DNA from: Alphaproteobacteria bacterium
Lineage (GTDB): Bacteria; Pseudomonadota; Alphaproteobacteria; SHVP01
DNA: 30,166 nucleotides
Assembly: GCA_009694165.1 (NCBI GenBank)
Contig: SHVP01000021.1
Coordinates: 1-30,166 of the forward strand
Direction: 5' to 3'
In this document: positions 16,901 to 25,833 of the stretch, one piece after another
Layout of the letters: every line of letters starts with the position of its first letter
Position numbering within the stretch: position 1 is the first letter of the stretch
The notes under the pieces: generated by a model
The model's database searches: none
Told to the model about the DNA's origin: nothing
The model's input: only the letters and a program-made list of their open reading frames with translations
Made by a program: the position numbers and the translations under genes

Positions 16901-17479
16901 TTAGCGGGCCATCGCGTGGTATTCGGGATTGGGTGCCATGTCGACGCCCGCCGCGACCCGGTTGGTCATATTGAAGAGGCCGATGATGTCGCAAATGTCC
17001 CAAATATCGGCGTCGCTGAAGCCGGCATCGCGCAGTCGCTGACGATCGATTTCGCCGACGGTAGCCGAGTCGGTGGTGAGGCGCTCGACGAATTCGAGCA
17101 TCGCCCGGTGACGCCCTGACAATGGGGCCGCGCGGTAATTCATGACCAGCTGTTCGCCCAGCACTGGATCGCCCGACAGCTGGCGGGCGGCCGCCCCGTG
17201 GGCGACTTGGCAATAGAAGCAGCGGTTCAACGACGAGACCACCACCGCGATCATCTCCCGTTCGAGCTTGCTCAATCCCGAATCGCCCAGCATCAGTTCG
17301 TTGTAAAACGCGGCAAACGTCCGCAACTTGCGCTGATTCCACGAATAGGCGCGCAGCACATGGGGGACGAGACCGAGCTTGTCTTCGCATTTCTTGAAGT
17401 AGGCTTGGTGATCGGCGTCGAGTTCGGTGCGGACTGGCTCGCGCAGGCGCAAGGCATGGATAGGACTGGGCTGGGACAT
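16901..17479 (-). CDS. AhpD/carboxymuconolactone decarboxylase-like peroxidase-related enzyme
   Basis: A 192-residue protein of the uncharacterised peroxidase-related subfamily. Near the centre, LEREMIAVVVSSLNRCFYCQVAHG (about 72-95) carries the AhpD-type Cys87-x2-Cys90 pair and His94, with Glu74 as the likely proton-relay residue. Such proteins are all-alpha and use the CxxC for thiol-disulfide chemistry against peroxides. The physiological partner is unknown. It follows aroC by about 20 nt on the same strand and is the last gene of the minus-strand run. ATG 17479 is preceded by a GAGGAACG-type ribosome-binding site (AGGAAC in sense). Confidence 0.9.
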   Translation of the reverse strand: MSQPSPIHALRLREPVRTELDADHQAYFKKCEDKLGLVPHVLRAYSWNQRKLRTFAAFYNELMLGDSGLSKLEREMIAVVVSSLNRCFYCQVAHGAAARQLSGDPVLGEQLVMNYRAAPLSGRHRAMLEFVERLTTDSATVGEIDRQRLRDAGFSDADIWDICDIIGLFNMTNRVAAGVDMAPNPEYHAMAR

Positions 17480-17499
17480 CGTTCCTCCACGAATAGGCG

Positions 17500-18570
17500 T
17501 CAGCCGGCCTGGCCGCGATGACGCAGCAGGTGGTCGGCCAGGACACAGGCCATCATGGCCTCACCCACCGGCACCGAGCGAATGCCGACACAGGGGTCGT
17601 GGCGACCCTTGGTGACGATCGTGGTGTCGTTGCCGCTGCGATCGACCGTCCGCCGCTCGCTCAGGATCGAGGAGGTTGGTTTGACGGCGAAGCGGACAAC
17701 CACGTCCTGCCCGGTCGAAATGCCGCCGAGGATGCCGCCGGCCTGGTTGGCGAGGAAGCCGACCTGCCCGCCCACCATGCGCATCTCGTCGGCGTTTTCC
17801 TCGCCCGACAATGCGGCGGCGGCAAAGCCGGCACCGATCTCGACACCCTTGACGGCATTGATGCCCATCATCGCCGCGGCGAGATCGGCGTCGAGCTTGC
17901 CGTAAATCGGCGCACCCAGGCCGGCGGGAACGCCGCTCGCCACCACCTCGATGACGGCGCCAGCAGACGAGCCGCGTTTGCGGACATCGTCGAGATAGGT
18001 CTCCCACGTCGCCGCTGCGGCGGCGTCGGGGCACCAGAAGGGGTTGCGCTCGACTTCGTTCCAGTCCCAGCGCGACCGGTCGACGCGGTGCGGACCGATC
18101 TGAATCAGCGCGCCACGAATCGTCATCGTTGGTCCGAGCACTTTGCGTGCGATCGCTCCCGCAGCCACCCGCATCGCCGTCTCGCGCGCCGATTGCCGGC
18201 CGCCGCCGCGATAGTCGCGAATCCCGTATTTGGCGTCGTAGCTATAGTCGGCATGGCCCGGCCGGAAGGTGTCCTTGATGTCGCCGTAGTCGCGCGAGCG
18301 CGCGTCGACGTTGTCGATCATCAGGCTGATCGGCGTCCCGGTCGTGGCACCGGCAAAGACCCCCGACAGAATGCGTACGGTATCGGGCTCGCGTCGTTGC
18401 GTGGTGAAGCGCGACTGACCCGGCCGGCGGCGATCCAGCCAGACCTGGATGTCATCCTCGGCCAGGGGCAGCCGCGGCGGGCAGCCGTCCACGACAGCGC
18501 CGATCGCCGGACCATGGCTTTCGCCCCAGGTAGTGACGCGGAACAGATGCCCGAACGTGTTATGCGACAT
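17500..18570 (-). CDS. aroC: chorismate synthase
   Basis: A 356-residue enzyme for the last shikimate-pathway step, converting EPSP to chorismate with reduced FMN. The N-terminus [20 protein letters not shown] is the family signature (His19 catalytic). Further signatures are [29 protein letters not shown] (about 103-131, FMN and substrate binding) and the C-terminal region around [19 protein letters not shown]. Length is normal for a monofunctional bacterial enzyme. It starts 27 nt after the fabI stop, so fabI, aroC and the AhpD-like gene probably share a transcript. Confidence 0.97.
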   Translation of the reverse strand: MSHNTFGHLFRVTTWGESHGPAIGAVVDGCPPRLPLAEDDIQVWLDRRRPGQSRFTTQRREPDTVRILSGVFAGATTGTPISLMIDNVDARSRDYGDIKDTFRPGHADYSYDAKYGIRDYRGGGRQSARETAMRVAAGAIARKVLGPTMTIRGALIQIGPHRVDRSRWDWNEVERNPFWCPDAAAAATWETYLDDVRKRGSSAGAVIEVVASGVPAGLGAPIYGKLDADLAAAMMGINAVKGVEIGAGFAAAALSGEENADEMRMVGGQVGFLANQAGGILGGISTGQDVVVRFAVKPTSSILSERRTVDRSGNDTTIVTKGRHDPCVGIRSVPVGEAMMACVLADHLLRHRGQAG

Positions 18571-18597
18571 GGTGCGGTGAGGCGAACAAGTCGCCGC

Positions 18598-19464
18598 TCA
18601 GCAGCCGCGGGCGCGTTCCGGCGGCGGCGTCACGCTTCCTTCGTTGCCCGCCAGCACGATGGCAATGTCGGGTGCATCGACGGACTTCATGCCGACGACG
18701 TGATAGCCGCAGTCGACGTGATGAATTTCGCCGGTGACGCCGCGGCCCAAATCGCTCAGCAGGTACATGCCGGCGCCGCCGACGTCCTCGATCGTCGTCG
18801 TCCGCCGCAGCGGCGAGTTGTATTCGTTCCAGCGCAGGATGTAGCGAAAATCGCCGATGCCGCTCGATGCCAGTGTCTTGATCGGGCCGGCCGAGATCGC
18901 GTTGACGCGAATGTTGTTCTTGCCGAGGTCGACGGCGAGGTAGCGGACGCTCGCCTCGAGCGCGGCCTTGGCCACGCCCATGACGTTGTAGTGCGGCATC
19001 ACCTTTTCGGCGCCGTAATAGGTCAGCGTCAACAGGCTGCCGCCGTTGGTCATCAGCGGCTCGGCTCGCCGGCAGACCGCGGTGAAGGAGAAGCATGAAA
19101 TGTTCATCGACATCGCAAAGTTCTCGGCAGTGGTGTCGACGTATCGCCCTTTCAACTGTTCCTTGTCGGAATAAGCGATGGCGTGCACGAGAAAGTCGAT
19201 CGAGCCCCACTTGGTGCGCAGCGCGGCAAATGTTGCATCGAGGCCGGCGTTGTCGGTGACGTCGCAGGGCAGCACGAAATCGGATCCCACCGACGCGGCC
19301 AGCGGCTTGACCCGCCTGCCCAGCGCGTCGCCCTGGAAGGTGAATGCCAGTTGCGCCCCATGCTCGGCCAGCGCGCGGGCGATCCCCCAGGCGAGCGAAC
19401 GATCATTGGCGACGCCCATGATCAGGCCCCGCTTCCCTTCCATCAGACGGGCTGGCGCATTCAT
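18598..19464 (-). CDS. fabI: enoyl-[acyl-carrier-protein] reductase (NADH)
   Basis: The last step of each fatty-acid elongation cycle; a 288-residue short-chain reductase. It has the FabI-specific nucleotide motif GVANDRSLAWGIA (about 17-29) and the catalytic Y-x6-K: LTYYGAEKVMPHYNVMGVAKAAL with Tyr149/150, Tyr159 and Lys166. SAGPIKTLASSGI follows. FabI enzymes of this type are the classical triclosan/isoniazid-like target. The open frame extends upstream to 19641, but that stretch is Arg/Pro-rich shadow sequence. ATG 19464, with CGGAG about 10 nt upstream, matches the family N-terminus. About 140 nt separate it from the dnaJ-like gene, room for its own promoter, though I see no clear -35/-10 pair. 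Confidence 0.96.
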   Translation of the reverse strand: MNAPARLMEGKRGLIMGVANDRSLAWGIARALAEHGAQLAFTFQGDALGRRVKPLAASVGSDFVLPCDVTDNAGLDATFAALRTKWGSIDFLVHAIAYSDKEQLKGRYVDTTAENFAMSMNISCFSFTAVCRRAEPLMTNGGSLLTLTYYGAEKVMPHYNVMGVAKAALEASVRYLAVDLGKNNIRVNAISAGPIKTLASSGIGDFRYILRWNEYNSPLRRTTTIEDVGGAGMYLLSDLGRGVTGEIHHVDCGYHVVGMKSVDAPDIAIVLAGNEGSVTPPPERARGC

Positions 19465-19604
19465 CGACAAACTCCGAGTGGCTGTCGCGGCAGCGAACGG
19501 CCGCGGGCGCGAGCGGGGCGACAGGCTGCGGCATGGTACACGATCAACTCGGGTCGTCAAACGAAGGGCCGGCCGCGAGCCCGGCGGTTTTCCTTGTCTT
19601 GCCG

Positions 19605-20513
19605 CTACTTGCGCGGGTCGTAGGGGTGGCGGGTCTCCCACGACTCGACGAAGCCGCGCAGTTCATCATCGGCCGCGTCCGGCAGCGTCACCGCGAGATG
19701 CACCAGCTGATCGCCGACCTCCTTCGCGCGCGGCCGATGCACGCCCTTGCCGCGCAGGCGCAGGATGGTGCCAGAGTTAGCGCCGCGCGGGACCGACATC
19801 ATGACCGGACCATCGATAGTGGGGACCTCGATCTTGGCGCCAGTGAGCGCCTCCCGGAGGGTAATCGGCAGGTCGACGTGGACGTCGTCGCCGTCGCGAC
19901 GGAACTGTGCGTGGGGTTCGACACGAATCTCAATGAGGACATCCGGTGAACGGAGTTCGTCCTGGCCGCGCAACCGGATCGTCTGGCCGTCAACGATGCC
20001 CGCGGGAATTTTGACGTCTCGCGTGCGTCCATCGGGCAGGGTCACCCGGCGAGTGGCGCCGCGAACGGCCTCGAGAAAAGTGATTCGCATGGCCAGACGT
20101 TGGGCCGCTGTCGCGCGATCGGGGCCGGCTTCGTCGGTGTCCGCCGGCCGCCGGCCGCGACGGAACCCGCCGAAAAACTGGCCAAACAGTTCCTCGGGGG
20201 ATGCGCCGAAGCCAAACCCGGCACCGCCGGGTCCGGAGCGCGCTGCTCCCGGCCGCGCGCCGCCATAGGCATGGTGGAACTGCGGCCGTTCCTGACCCTG
20301 GGCGTCGATCTCACCCGCGTCGAACCGCTTGCGCTTGATTGGATCGCCCAGCAGGTCATAGGCGGCCGTGACGTCCTTGAATCGCTCCGCCGTCCGGCGG
20401 TCGCCGGGATGCATGTCAGGGTGCAGGGCCTTCGCCAGCTTGCGATAGGCCTTCTTGATCTCCGCCTCGCTCGCGGCGGGGGAGACGCCGAGCACCTGGT
20501 AGGGATCACGCAT
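19605..20513 (-). CDS. DnaJ-class co-chaperone (CbpA-like, no zinc finger)
   Basis: A 302-residue J-domain protein. The J domain (about 1-65) has HPD at 31-33 (LAKALHPDMHPGD), needed to stimulate DnaK ATPase. A Gly/Phe-rich stretch with many FG pairs follows (about 80-120). Then come two DnaJ C-terminal substrate-binding domains (ITFLEAVRGATRRVTLPDGR; LPITLREALTGAKIEVPTIDG). The Cys-rich zinc-finger repeats of true DnaJ are absent, so it is a CbpA/DjlA-size type B co-chaperone. It lies between the Sel1 protein gene and fabI on the same strand. The 75-nt gap upstream holds a 7-bp hairpin (20539-20556) but no T run. The ribosome-binding site before ATG 20513 is weak. Confidence 0.94.
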   Translation of the reverse strand: MRDPYQVLGVSPAASEAEIKKAYRKLAKALHPDMHPGDRRTAERFKDVTAAYDLLGDPIKRKRFDAGEIDAQGQERPQFHHAYGGARPGAARSGPGGAGFGFGASPEELFGQFFGGFRRGRRPADTDEAGPDRATAAQRLAMRITFLEAVRGATRRVTLPDGRTRDVKIPAGIVDGQTIRLRGQDELRSPDVLIEIRVEPHAQFRRDGDDVHVDLPITLREALTGAKIEVPTIDGPVMMSVPRGANSGTILRLRGKGVHRPRAKEVGDQLVHLAVTLPDAADDELRGFVESWETRHPYDPRK

Positions 20514-20538
20514 TGTAATTTGACCGGCTGCTGAATGG

Positions 20539-20556
20539 TCCCACCGTCAGATGGGA
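20539..20556 (-). promoter_or_regulatory. 7-bp hairpin in the Sel1-dnaJ intergenic gap
   Basis: TCCCACC (20539-20545), loop GTCA, and GATGGGA (20550-20556) pair over 7 bp, allowing one G-U. It lies downstream of the Sel1-repeat gene and 26 nt before the dnaJ-like start. There is no T run on either side, so termination is not supported; processing or translational control is possible. Confidence 0.3.
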
Positions 20557-20588
20557 GCAGTTAATTGCCCGTTAAAGGGGCGCCATCG

Positions 20589-22079
20589 TTAGTTGCGGCG
20601 GACGGGACGCAATTGTGAAACCAGTTCCTCGGAACGCTTGATTTGGTCCTGGTCCATCACCGACTTGACCAAGCCAAGGAACTCCTTGGCGCGGACATGC
20701 CCCTGATCGCTCGACAGCAGCCACCAGGTGTGGGCCTGGATGACGTCCTCGGCGACGCCTGAGCCGTCCATGTATAAGCCGCCAACATAGAATTGGGCGT
20801 CAGCGTTGCCCGCTTTGGCGAGCGGCAACCAAACTTCGAGGGCGGCCTTGAAATACTTACGCCGATAGGCCTCCAGCCCCTCGTTCACCAGGGCTGCATC
20901 GTTGGGCTGGGCGGCCGGTGCCGAGGCGACGCGGGCAGGAGCGGGCGGTGCGGCGGTCGCCGGTGGGGGCGGGGGCTGGGCCGCGGCGGCCGGCGGCACG
21001 GCATCGTTCTCGTCCTCGACGCTAAGCCTATCGGCGCTCTCATCCTCGCGGGCGGGCGCCGGCGGTTCGGCCGTCGCAGTCGCCTTTGGCGTGCGTGCCG
21101 TTTGCTGGTTACGTGCCGCCTCGCTCGGCGCCGGAGGCGTACGTTGGGTCGCGGCTGGCGGGGAACTGCCCTCGCCGTCACGATTGGCGAAAGGGTCGTC
21201 GTCATCGTCGTCGCGATTGGGCGACACCGGCGAGCGCGGCGGCTGCGTCGCGCGATCGGCGGCGGCTGTTCGCTGGTTCGGGGGTGCCGCCGCATCGCCC
21301 TTGTCGGCATCGCCGGCGGCCGCTTCGGTTTCGCTTGGAGTCGCCCGCGGGCCGGGCCGGGCCGGGGCGTTGGCCGCCGGTGGGCGGCCGCGCGCCGCCG
21401 CGGGTGGCGTTGCCGCCGCGATCTCGTCGGCCGCGTCTTCCTCATAAAGGCGAGGATCGGCGAGATCCTGGTCGTCGCGCAGTTCTTCGATCGCCATCGG
21501 CGTGACGTTGCGTTCGGCGAAGTTGGCAAATAGCTCGAGCGCGCGCGGCGATCTCGCTTCGCCGGCCAACTGGTACCAGCCGGCCGCCCGCTGGTCGCTC
21601 TGCTTCACGCCAAGGCCGCGCTCGTACATCAAAGCGAGATTGAACTGGGCGATCGCATGGCCGTCGACCGCGGCGCGAAAGAACCACGCCGCCGCTTTCT
21701 TGGCATTTTGCGGAACCCCCTGGCCCCGTAGGTACATGTCGGCAAGGTTGCCGGCAGCGCGGGTAAGTCCGCCGATGGCGGCGCGGCGGTACCAATTCGC
21801 CGCAACCTGGAAGTCCGGGGGAACGCCGCGCCCCAAGCGGTAAAGATGACCCACGTTCCGCTGCGCGGCGGTGTCGCCGTTGCGCGCCAACGGCAGCCAC
21901 TCATTGAAGGCGGTGACGAAGTCACCGCCTTCATAGGCTTTCAGACCGTCGTCGAAATCGGCTTTGGCCGGTTGCCCGGCGACCAGGACGAGGAGAGCCA
22001 AAAGGACAGCCCCGCCGGTAAGAACGCGGCGGGGCTGTCCCCGAAAGGCAGCTTGATCGTGGGGCGCTGGCTCGCTCAC
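20589..22079 (-). CDS. Sel1-repeat protein with a long Pro/Ala/Thr-rich linker
   Basis: A 496-residue envelope protein. Residues about 18-40 ([24 protein letters not shown]) form a signal peptide or anchor. Residues about 41-185 are Sel1/TPR-like repeats ([49 protein letters not shown]). About 190 residues rich in Pro, Ala, Thr and acidic groups follow, including an Asp6 run. The last 104 residues carry another Sel1 unit. Both repeat blocks open with the same pattern (GL-AY, F--A---WLPLA--G---AQ--VG-LY--G-GV), suggesting an internal duplication pushed apart by the linker. Start: GTG 22079 overlaps the stop of the upstream lipoprotein gene as GTGA and has GGAAGA about 10 nt upstream; an in-frame ATG at 22118 would overlap by 43 nt. 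Sel1 proteins are usually interaction scaffolds; the partner is unknown. Confidence 0.85.
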   Translation of the reverse strand: MSEPAPHDQAAFRGQPRRVLTGGAVLLALLVLVAGQPAKADFDDGLKAYEGGDFVTAFNEWLPLARNGDTAAQRNVGHLYRLGRGVPPDFQVAANWYRRAAIGGLTRAAGNLADMYLRGQGVPQNAKKAAAWFFRAAVDGHAIAQFNLALMYERGLGVKQSDQRAAGWYQLAGEARSPRALELFANFAERNVTPMAIEELRDDQDLADPRLYEEDAADEIAAATPPAAARGRPPAANAPARPGPRATPSETEAAAGDADKGDAAAPPNQRTAAADRATQPPRSPVSPNRDDDDDDPFANRDGEGSSPPAATQRTPPAPSEAARNQQTARTPKATATAEPPAPAREDESADRLSVEDENDAVPPAAAAQPPPPPATAAPPAPARVASAPAAQPNDAALVNEGLEAYRRKYFKAALEVWLPLAKAGNADAQFYVGGLYMDGSGVAEDVIQAHTWWLLSSDQGHVRAKEFLGLVKSVMDQDQIKRSEELVSQLRPVRRN

Positions 22080-22582
22080 CCGCTGACGATCTTCCAGGTG
22101 CCGTCGGGCTGACGGCAAGCCATGCCGAAGGCCTGTTCCGACTTACCGCCGACACTCACCGTCTGGGTGAACTCGCGGCAATATTCGCCGCCCGCTTTCT
22201 GATAGGTCCGCGTCGGCGTGATCGTCCCGGAATTACCGCTGTCGGGGTTCCGCCATTCACTGGCGGCACCGATGCGGCCGGATTCCAAGGCTTGGTTGGT
22301 GGTCCGTTCCATCGTCAGGCGGTCGGCCTGATCGAGCGACTTGCCAACCTCGCCGCCCAGTAAAGCTCCGAGCAGCGCGCCGGCCGCTGTCGAGGCTAGT
22401 TGACCTTTACCCTTGCCGAACTGGGCGCCCGCCACGGCGCCGCCGACGCCGCCAAGAACGGTTCCGACTCCCTGTTTCTGGCCGACGCCTTCACACGCCA
22501 CCAGCGCGAGTCCGAGGCTGGCGACAATTGCCACTTTTGCTAAAGACATTGGAGCGCTCCTCTGCGCGTTATTGGGGTTCAT
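22076..22582 (-). CDS. RT0821/Lpp0805-type (17-kDa antigen-like) surface lipoprotein
   Basis: A small outer-envelope lipoprotein. The signal [19 protein letters not shown] ends in a lipobox. It is followed by a Gly-rich glycine-zipper region ([23 protein letters not shown] ... [23 protein letters not shown]) and a C-terminal domain with two Cys ([33 protein letters not shown]), the arrangement of the rickettsial 17-kDa antigen family. Two starts are possible. ATG 22582 has TAGGAG 8 nt upstream (168 residues); ATG 22549 has AGAGGAG at good distance and gives a shorter n-region (157 residues). An ATG at 22660 overlaps the -10 box and cannot be used by that promoter. It is coupled to the Sel1 gene by a 4-nt overlap. 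The precise role of the family is unknown. Confidence 0.9.
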   Translation of the reverse strand: MNPNNAQRSAPMSLAKVAIVASLGLALVACEGVGQKQGVGTVLGGVGGAVAGAQFGKGKGQLASTAAGALLGALLGGEVGKSLDQADRLTMERTTNQALESGRIGAASEWRNPDSGNSGTITPTRTYQKAGGEYCREFTQTVSVGGKSEQAFGMACRQPDGTWKIVSG

Positions 22583-22584
22583 CG

Positions 22585-22600
22585 CATATACTCCTATATG
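22585..22600 (-). promoter_or_regulatory. AU-rich hairpin holding the ribosome-binding site of the lipoprotein gene
   Basis: In the sense strand CATATA-GGAG-TATATG forms a 6-bp stem with the Shine-Dalgarno core in a 4-nt loop, 2 nt before ATG 22582. A second perfect 5-bp hairpin (CCGGC-AAACGA-GCCGG, about 22629-22644) lies further upstream in the same leader. AT-rich structure is unusual in this GC-rich window. It might be an RNA thermometer-like or other translational control element; this is inference. Confidence 0.35.
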
Positions 22601-22658
22601 TACCCGTCCGGTTTCAGCCCCAAGCCCCGCCGGCTCGTTTGCCGGTGCGAACTTGACC

Positions 22659-22688
22659 ATTATATAGATTGAAAAAGGCCGAGGTGAA
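22659..22688 (-). promoter_or_regulatory. sigma-70-type promoter of the lipoprotein-Sel1 operon
   Basis: On the minus strand TATAAT (22664-22659) is a perfect -10 box, and TTCACC (22688-22683) is a 4-of-6 -35 box with an 18-nt spacer. Transcription would start near 22650, leaving a structured leader of about 70 nt before ATG 22582. It is the best promoter match in the window and lies in the divergent region with pdxH. Confidence 0.6.
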
Positions 22689-22781
22689 TTCCAGAGCCCT
22701 GCCCGTTGTCACCGCGATTGCGGTTCGGCGGTAGGGTGGTGGGCCATTGTGGCAACCTCGTGGCGCAGGCAAGGAGTCGCG

Positions 22782-23369
22782 GTGAACAGCCCCCCGGCCG
22801 ATCCTTTTTCCCAGCTTGAAGCCTGGTTTGCCCTGGCCAATGAGCGCGAGAGCGTCAATCCGACGGCGGCTGCGCTGGCCACGGTCCGGGCTGACGGCGG
22901 GCCGGCCGTGCGAATGGTTCTCATCAAGGGGGTGGGCCCGAAGGGCCTGGATTTCTACACCAACCTGAACAGCCGAAAGGCGGCCGAACTCGGTCGCGAT
23001 CCACGGGCAGCCCTGACCATGTACTGGAAAAGTTTGGGCCGCCAGGTGCGTGTCGAGGGGAGGGTGGCGCCGGTCGAGGCTGGCGAGGCCGACTCCTATT
23101 TCGCTTCGCGGCCGCGGACTAGTCAGCTGGGGGCATGGGCGTCGCGTCAATCCGACATCCTGCCCTCGCGGCAGGCGCTCGACGACGCCTTCGCCGAGGT
23201 GACGACTGGTTATGCCAACCGACCGGTGCCGCGTCCGCCGTTCTGGTCGGGATTTCGCCTGGCCCCCGACATGATTGAGTTTTGGACCGAGCGGCCATCG
23301 CGCTTGCATGATCGACTCGAGTTTCGTCGCGTCGGCGGGGCGTGGGTGGCGCGGGCTCTCTATCCGTGA
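22782..23369 (+). CDS. pdxH: pyridoxamine 5'-phosphate oxidase
   Basis: An FMN enzyme that oxidises pyridoxine or pyridoxamine 5'-phosphate to PLP. About 195 residues with family motifs in order: PTAAALATV, RMVLIKG, FYTNLNSRKAAEL (FMN contact), RQVRVEGRV, SRQSDILPSR, and the C-terminal RPPFWSGFRLAP ... FWTERPSRLHDRLEF dimer/active-site signature. The start is GTG 22782, preceded by AAGGAG 6 nt upstream; a GTG at 22749 would add 11 residues without a good ribosome-binding site. The metal exporter gene begins about 10 nt after its stop, so the two are probably one transcript, although the functional link is not obvious. Confidence 0.96.
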   Translation: MNSPPADPFSQLEAWFALANERESVNPTAAALATVRADGGPAVRMVLIKGVGPKGLDFYTNLNSRKAAELGRDPRAALTMYWKSLGRQVRVEGRVAPVEAGEADSYFASRPRTSQLGAWASRQSDILPSRQALDDAFAEVTTGYANRPVPRPPFWSGFRLAPDMIEFWTERPSRLHDRLEFRRVGGAWVARALYP

Positions 23370-23379
23370 GGAACAAACG

Positions 23380-24306
23380 GTGGTGACAGCGACGTCCGCG
23401 ACCGCTCAAACGCCGCACTCGGTGGCTCGGCTGATGCGGTTGGCGACCAATGCGGCGGTCGTGGTCGCGGTCGCTTTGATTGTGGCAAAACTCGCCGCTT
23501 GGCTTGTCACCGATTCGATCAGTATGCTGAGCACGCTCATCGATTCCGCGCTCGACGCTCTTGCGTCCTTGGTGAATCTGCTCGCCGTCCGTCATGCCTT
23601 GCAGCCGGCCGATCGCGAGCACCGGTTTGGTCACGGCAAGGCCGAGGCGATTGCAGGACTGACGCAGGCCGCTTTCATCATCGGCTCGGCGATGTTTCTC
23701 ATCATCGAGGCGGGACAACGATTCATCCGGCCCGAAGCGATCAGCGCCAGCGAGGTCGGGCTGGCGGTAATGGTCTTTTCGATCGTCGCCTCGATCGGGT
23801 TGGTCGCGCTCCAGCGGTATGTCGTCGCCAAGACGAAATCGGCAGCGATCGCCGCCGATTCTTTGCATTACGTGGGCGATCTCTTCACCAATGTCGGAGT
23901 GATCGTGGCGCTTGAACTGACCGGAAGTCTCGGCTGGCTCTACGCCGATCCCATCATTGCGCTCGCGATCGCCGCCGTCGTTGTCTACAGCGCGTGGGGA
24001 ATCCTGCGTGGCTCGTATAACACCCTGATGGATCACGAGCTGCCGAACGAGCAGCGGCAGCAGATTCGCGCCATCGCGACCGCCCACGCCGAGGTGCTCG
24101 ATCTCCACGATCTGCGGACCAGGGCTTCCGGTCGCGATTCGTTCATCCAGTTTCACCTCGTTCTGCCGGCATCGATGTCGCTGCAGCGCGCCCACGAGGT
24201 AGCCGACGAAGTCGAAGCCAACGTGCGGTCGGCTTTCCCGGGCGCGGAAGTCATCATCCATCAGGATCCGGAAGGCCTGCAGGAAGGACATTCCGCGTTT
24301 CGCTAG
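23380..24306 (+). CDS. cation diffusion facilitator (FieF/YiiP-like Zn/Fe exporter)
   Basis: An inner-membrane proton/divalent-metal antiporter of about 308 residues with six membrane helices and a cytoplasmic C-terminal domain. The residues I can place match E. coli FieF with a constant offset of 10: site A Asp55, Asp59, His163, Asp167 (DSALD; HYVGD), and site B Asp78, His81, His85 (DREHRFGH). The Asp-x3-Asp / His-x3-Asp site A is the zinc/cadmium/iron type rather than the Mn type. C-terminal His residues (DLHDLRTRASG, IQFHLVLP, IIHQDP) fit the regulatory metal sites. Start: GTG 23380 (or 23383) follows GAGGAA at 23368-23373, which overlaps the pdxH stop; longer in-frame versions overlap pdxH. 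Confidence 0.95.
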   Translation: MVTATSATAQTPHSVARLMRLATNAAVVVAVALIVAKLAAWLVTDSISMLSTLIDSALDALASLVNLLAVRHALQPADREHRFGHGKAEAIAGLTQAAFIIGSAMFLIIEAGQRFIRPEAISASEVGLAVMVFSIVASIGLVALQRYVVAKTKSAAIAADSLHYVGDLFTNVGVIVALELTGSLGWLYADPIIALAIAAVVVYSAWGILRGSYNTLMDHELPNEQRQQIRAIATAHAEVLDLHDLRTRASGRDSFIQFHLVLPASMSLQRAHEVADEVEANVRSAFPGAEVIIHQDPEGLQEGHSAFR

Positions 24307-24317
24307 GCGGGGACGGC

Positions 24318-25754
24318 ATGTCGATCATAGAGGACCAACGCGGGACGATCGCTTTTCTGGCCGACCCTCGCACGCATGGCGGTGCCAGCGCTCGCCGGAT
24401 CGACACGCACGGGGCCGTCGTCTTTCTCGCCGGCGACCGCGCCTACAAGCTGAAGCGGGCGGTGCGGTTCTGCTACATGGATTTTTCGACCGTCGAGCGG
24501 CGGCGCGCCATGTGCGAGGCTGAACTCGCCATCAATCGCCGGACCGCACCGCAGATTTATCGCGCAGCGTGGCCGGTGGTCCGGCAATCGGACGGAAGCT
24601 TGGCTCTCCGCGGCGTGGGCGACGCCGTCGATTGGGTGGTGGTGATGTCGCGGTTTGACGAAGACGGGCTGTTCGATCGACTGGCCGAGCGCGGCCGTCT
24701 GACCGATGCCTATGTCGACTTGTTGGCCCGCGAGATCGTGCGCTTCCACCGTGCTGCCGCCGTGTAGCGCGACGTCGACCCGGTTGCCGCCTTTGAACAG
24801 GTGGTGGCCATCGCGGCCGGCGAATTGCAGTCACACGCCAACCGATTGGGGCAGGACAAGGTTTCGACGTTTGTCGCGCGGGCGACGGCGGAACTCGGGC
24901 GCCGCAAGGCCCTTCTGGCCGCCCGCGGTAGCGGCGGCTTCGTGCGCCGGGTGCACGGCGATCTGCACTTGCGCAATATTTGCTTGATCGATGATCGTCC
25001 GGTGCTGTTCAACGCCATCGAGTTCGATGAGGCGTTGGCGACCTGCGATGTCCTTTACGACCTGGCGTTCCTGCTGATGGACGTTGGCCACCGGCGGCGC
25101 CGCGATCTCGCCAACCTTGTTCTCAACGAGTATGTCGCGTTGGCGGCCGATCGGTATTGGGCGGAAGCGGTCGCCTACCTCGATGAAGCGTTGGATTTTC
25201 TCCAGCCGCCGGCGCCGGTTCTCTTGGCCGTGGGTGGTCTGTCGGGATCCGGCAAGTCGACGATCGGGCGTCAGTTGGCGTCTCTGGTCGGGGCCTTCCC
25301 GGGAGCGCTGGTCATCCGGTCCGACGTCCTGCGCAAGCGTCTGCACGGTCTCGACCCATGGCAGCGCCTGCCGGCCGACGCTTATCGGCCGGAGGTCTCG
25401 GCCAAGGTCTATGCGGCTATGCATGAGCGGGTAACGAAGGTCCTCGTTTCCGGCTATGCCGCCGTCGCGGACGCCGTATTCGACCGGTCGGCCGACCGGG
25501 CCGCGATCGCGGCCCTAGCCGCCCGCGTCGGCGTTCCCTTCATCGGCATCTGGCTCGCGGTGTCGGCCGACACCCTACGGGCGCGGGTAGGGGCAAGGCG
25601 CGGCGACGCTTCTGACGCGGACGCTCGGGTGGTCGATCTCCAACTCGGTCGCGACATCGGGCCAATCGACTGGCACGTCGTCGACGGGGAAGGGACATTC
25701 GAGAAAGTCGTGGCCCGCGCACGTGCGGTGCTGGCCGCCCAAACCGGCCATTGA
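24318..25754 (+). pseudogene. aminoglycoside-phosphotransferase-like / P-loop kinase fusion, interrupted by an in-frame TAG
   Basis: One reading frame of 478 codons is cut by TAG at codon 150 (24765-24767). Before it lies the N-lobe of an APH-like domain (VVFLAGDRAYKLKRAVRFCYMDFST, DWVVVMSRFDEDGLFDRL). After it, still in frame, come RDVDPVAAFEQVVAIAAGELQ, the catalytic loop VHGDLHLRNICL with His at about 213, the DEALATCDVLYDLAFLLMDV metal-binding helix, and a separate kinase domain with P-loop GLSGSGKST (about 307-315). Together they match the known bifunctional aminoglycoside phosphotransferase/ATP-binding family (about 500 residues, substrate unknown). A single C-to-T change (CAG to TAG) would explain the stop. 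A GTG at 24801 could restart but lacks a ribosome-binding site. It starts 11 nt after the metal exporter gene. Confidence 0.85.
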
Positions 25755-25798
25755 CGCAGGTCAGGCGCCGCCCGCGATGTGCAGGATAGGCTGAAACA

Positions 25799-25807
25799 TG
25801 CTATTAT
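25799..25807 (+). promoter_or_regulatory. extended -10 promoter element for the universal stress protein gene
   Basis: TGCTATTAT contains TGn plus TATTAT (5 of 6 to TATAAT). No convincing -35 box lies 16-18 nt upstream. Transcription would start near 25814 and give a leader of about 36 nt that contains the G11 run. Confidence 0.45.
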
Positions 25808-25833
25808 TCAGTTGGTCGCGCGGTGCAGTTTTA

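Noticed and set aside
17518..19098. Long open frame antisense to aroC and fabI (526 codons)
   Set aside because: Low-complexity shadow sequence; both opposite-strand genes have full family signatures.
19570..19596. GC hairpin plus TTTT (GCCGG...CCGGC then GGTTTT) as an intrinsic terminator
   Set aside because: The T run is on the + strand, where no upstream gene needs terminating; on the minus strand, the direction of the dnaJ-like gene, no T run follows the stem.
22643..22660. ATG at 22660 as start of the lipoprotein gene
   Set aside because: It overlaps the TATAAT -10 box and would add 26 residues before an already complete lipoprotein signal.
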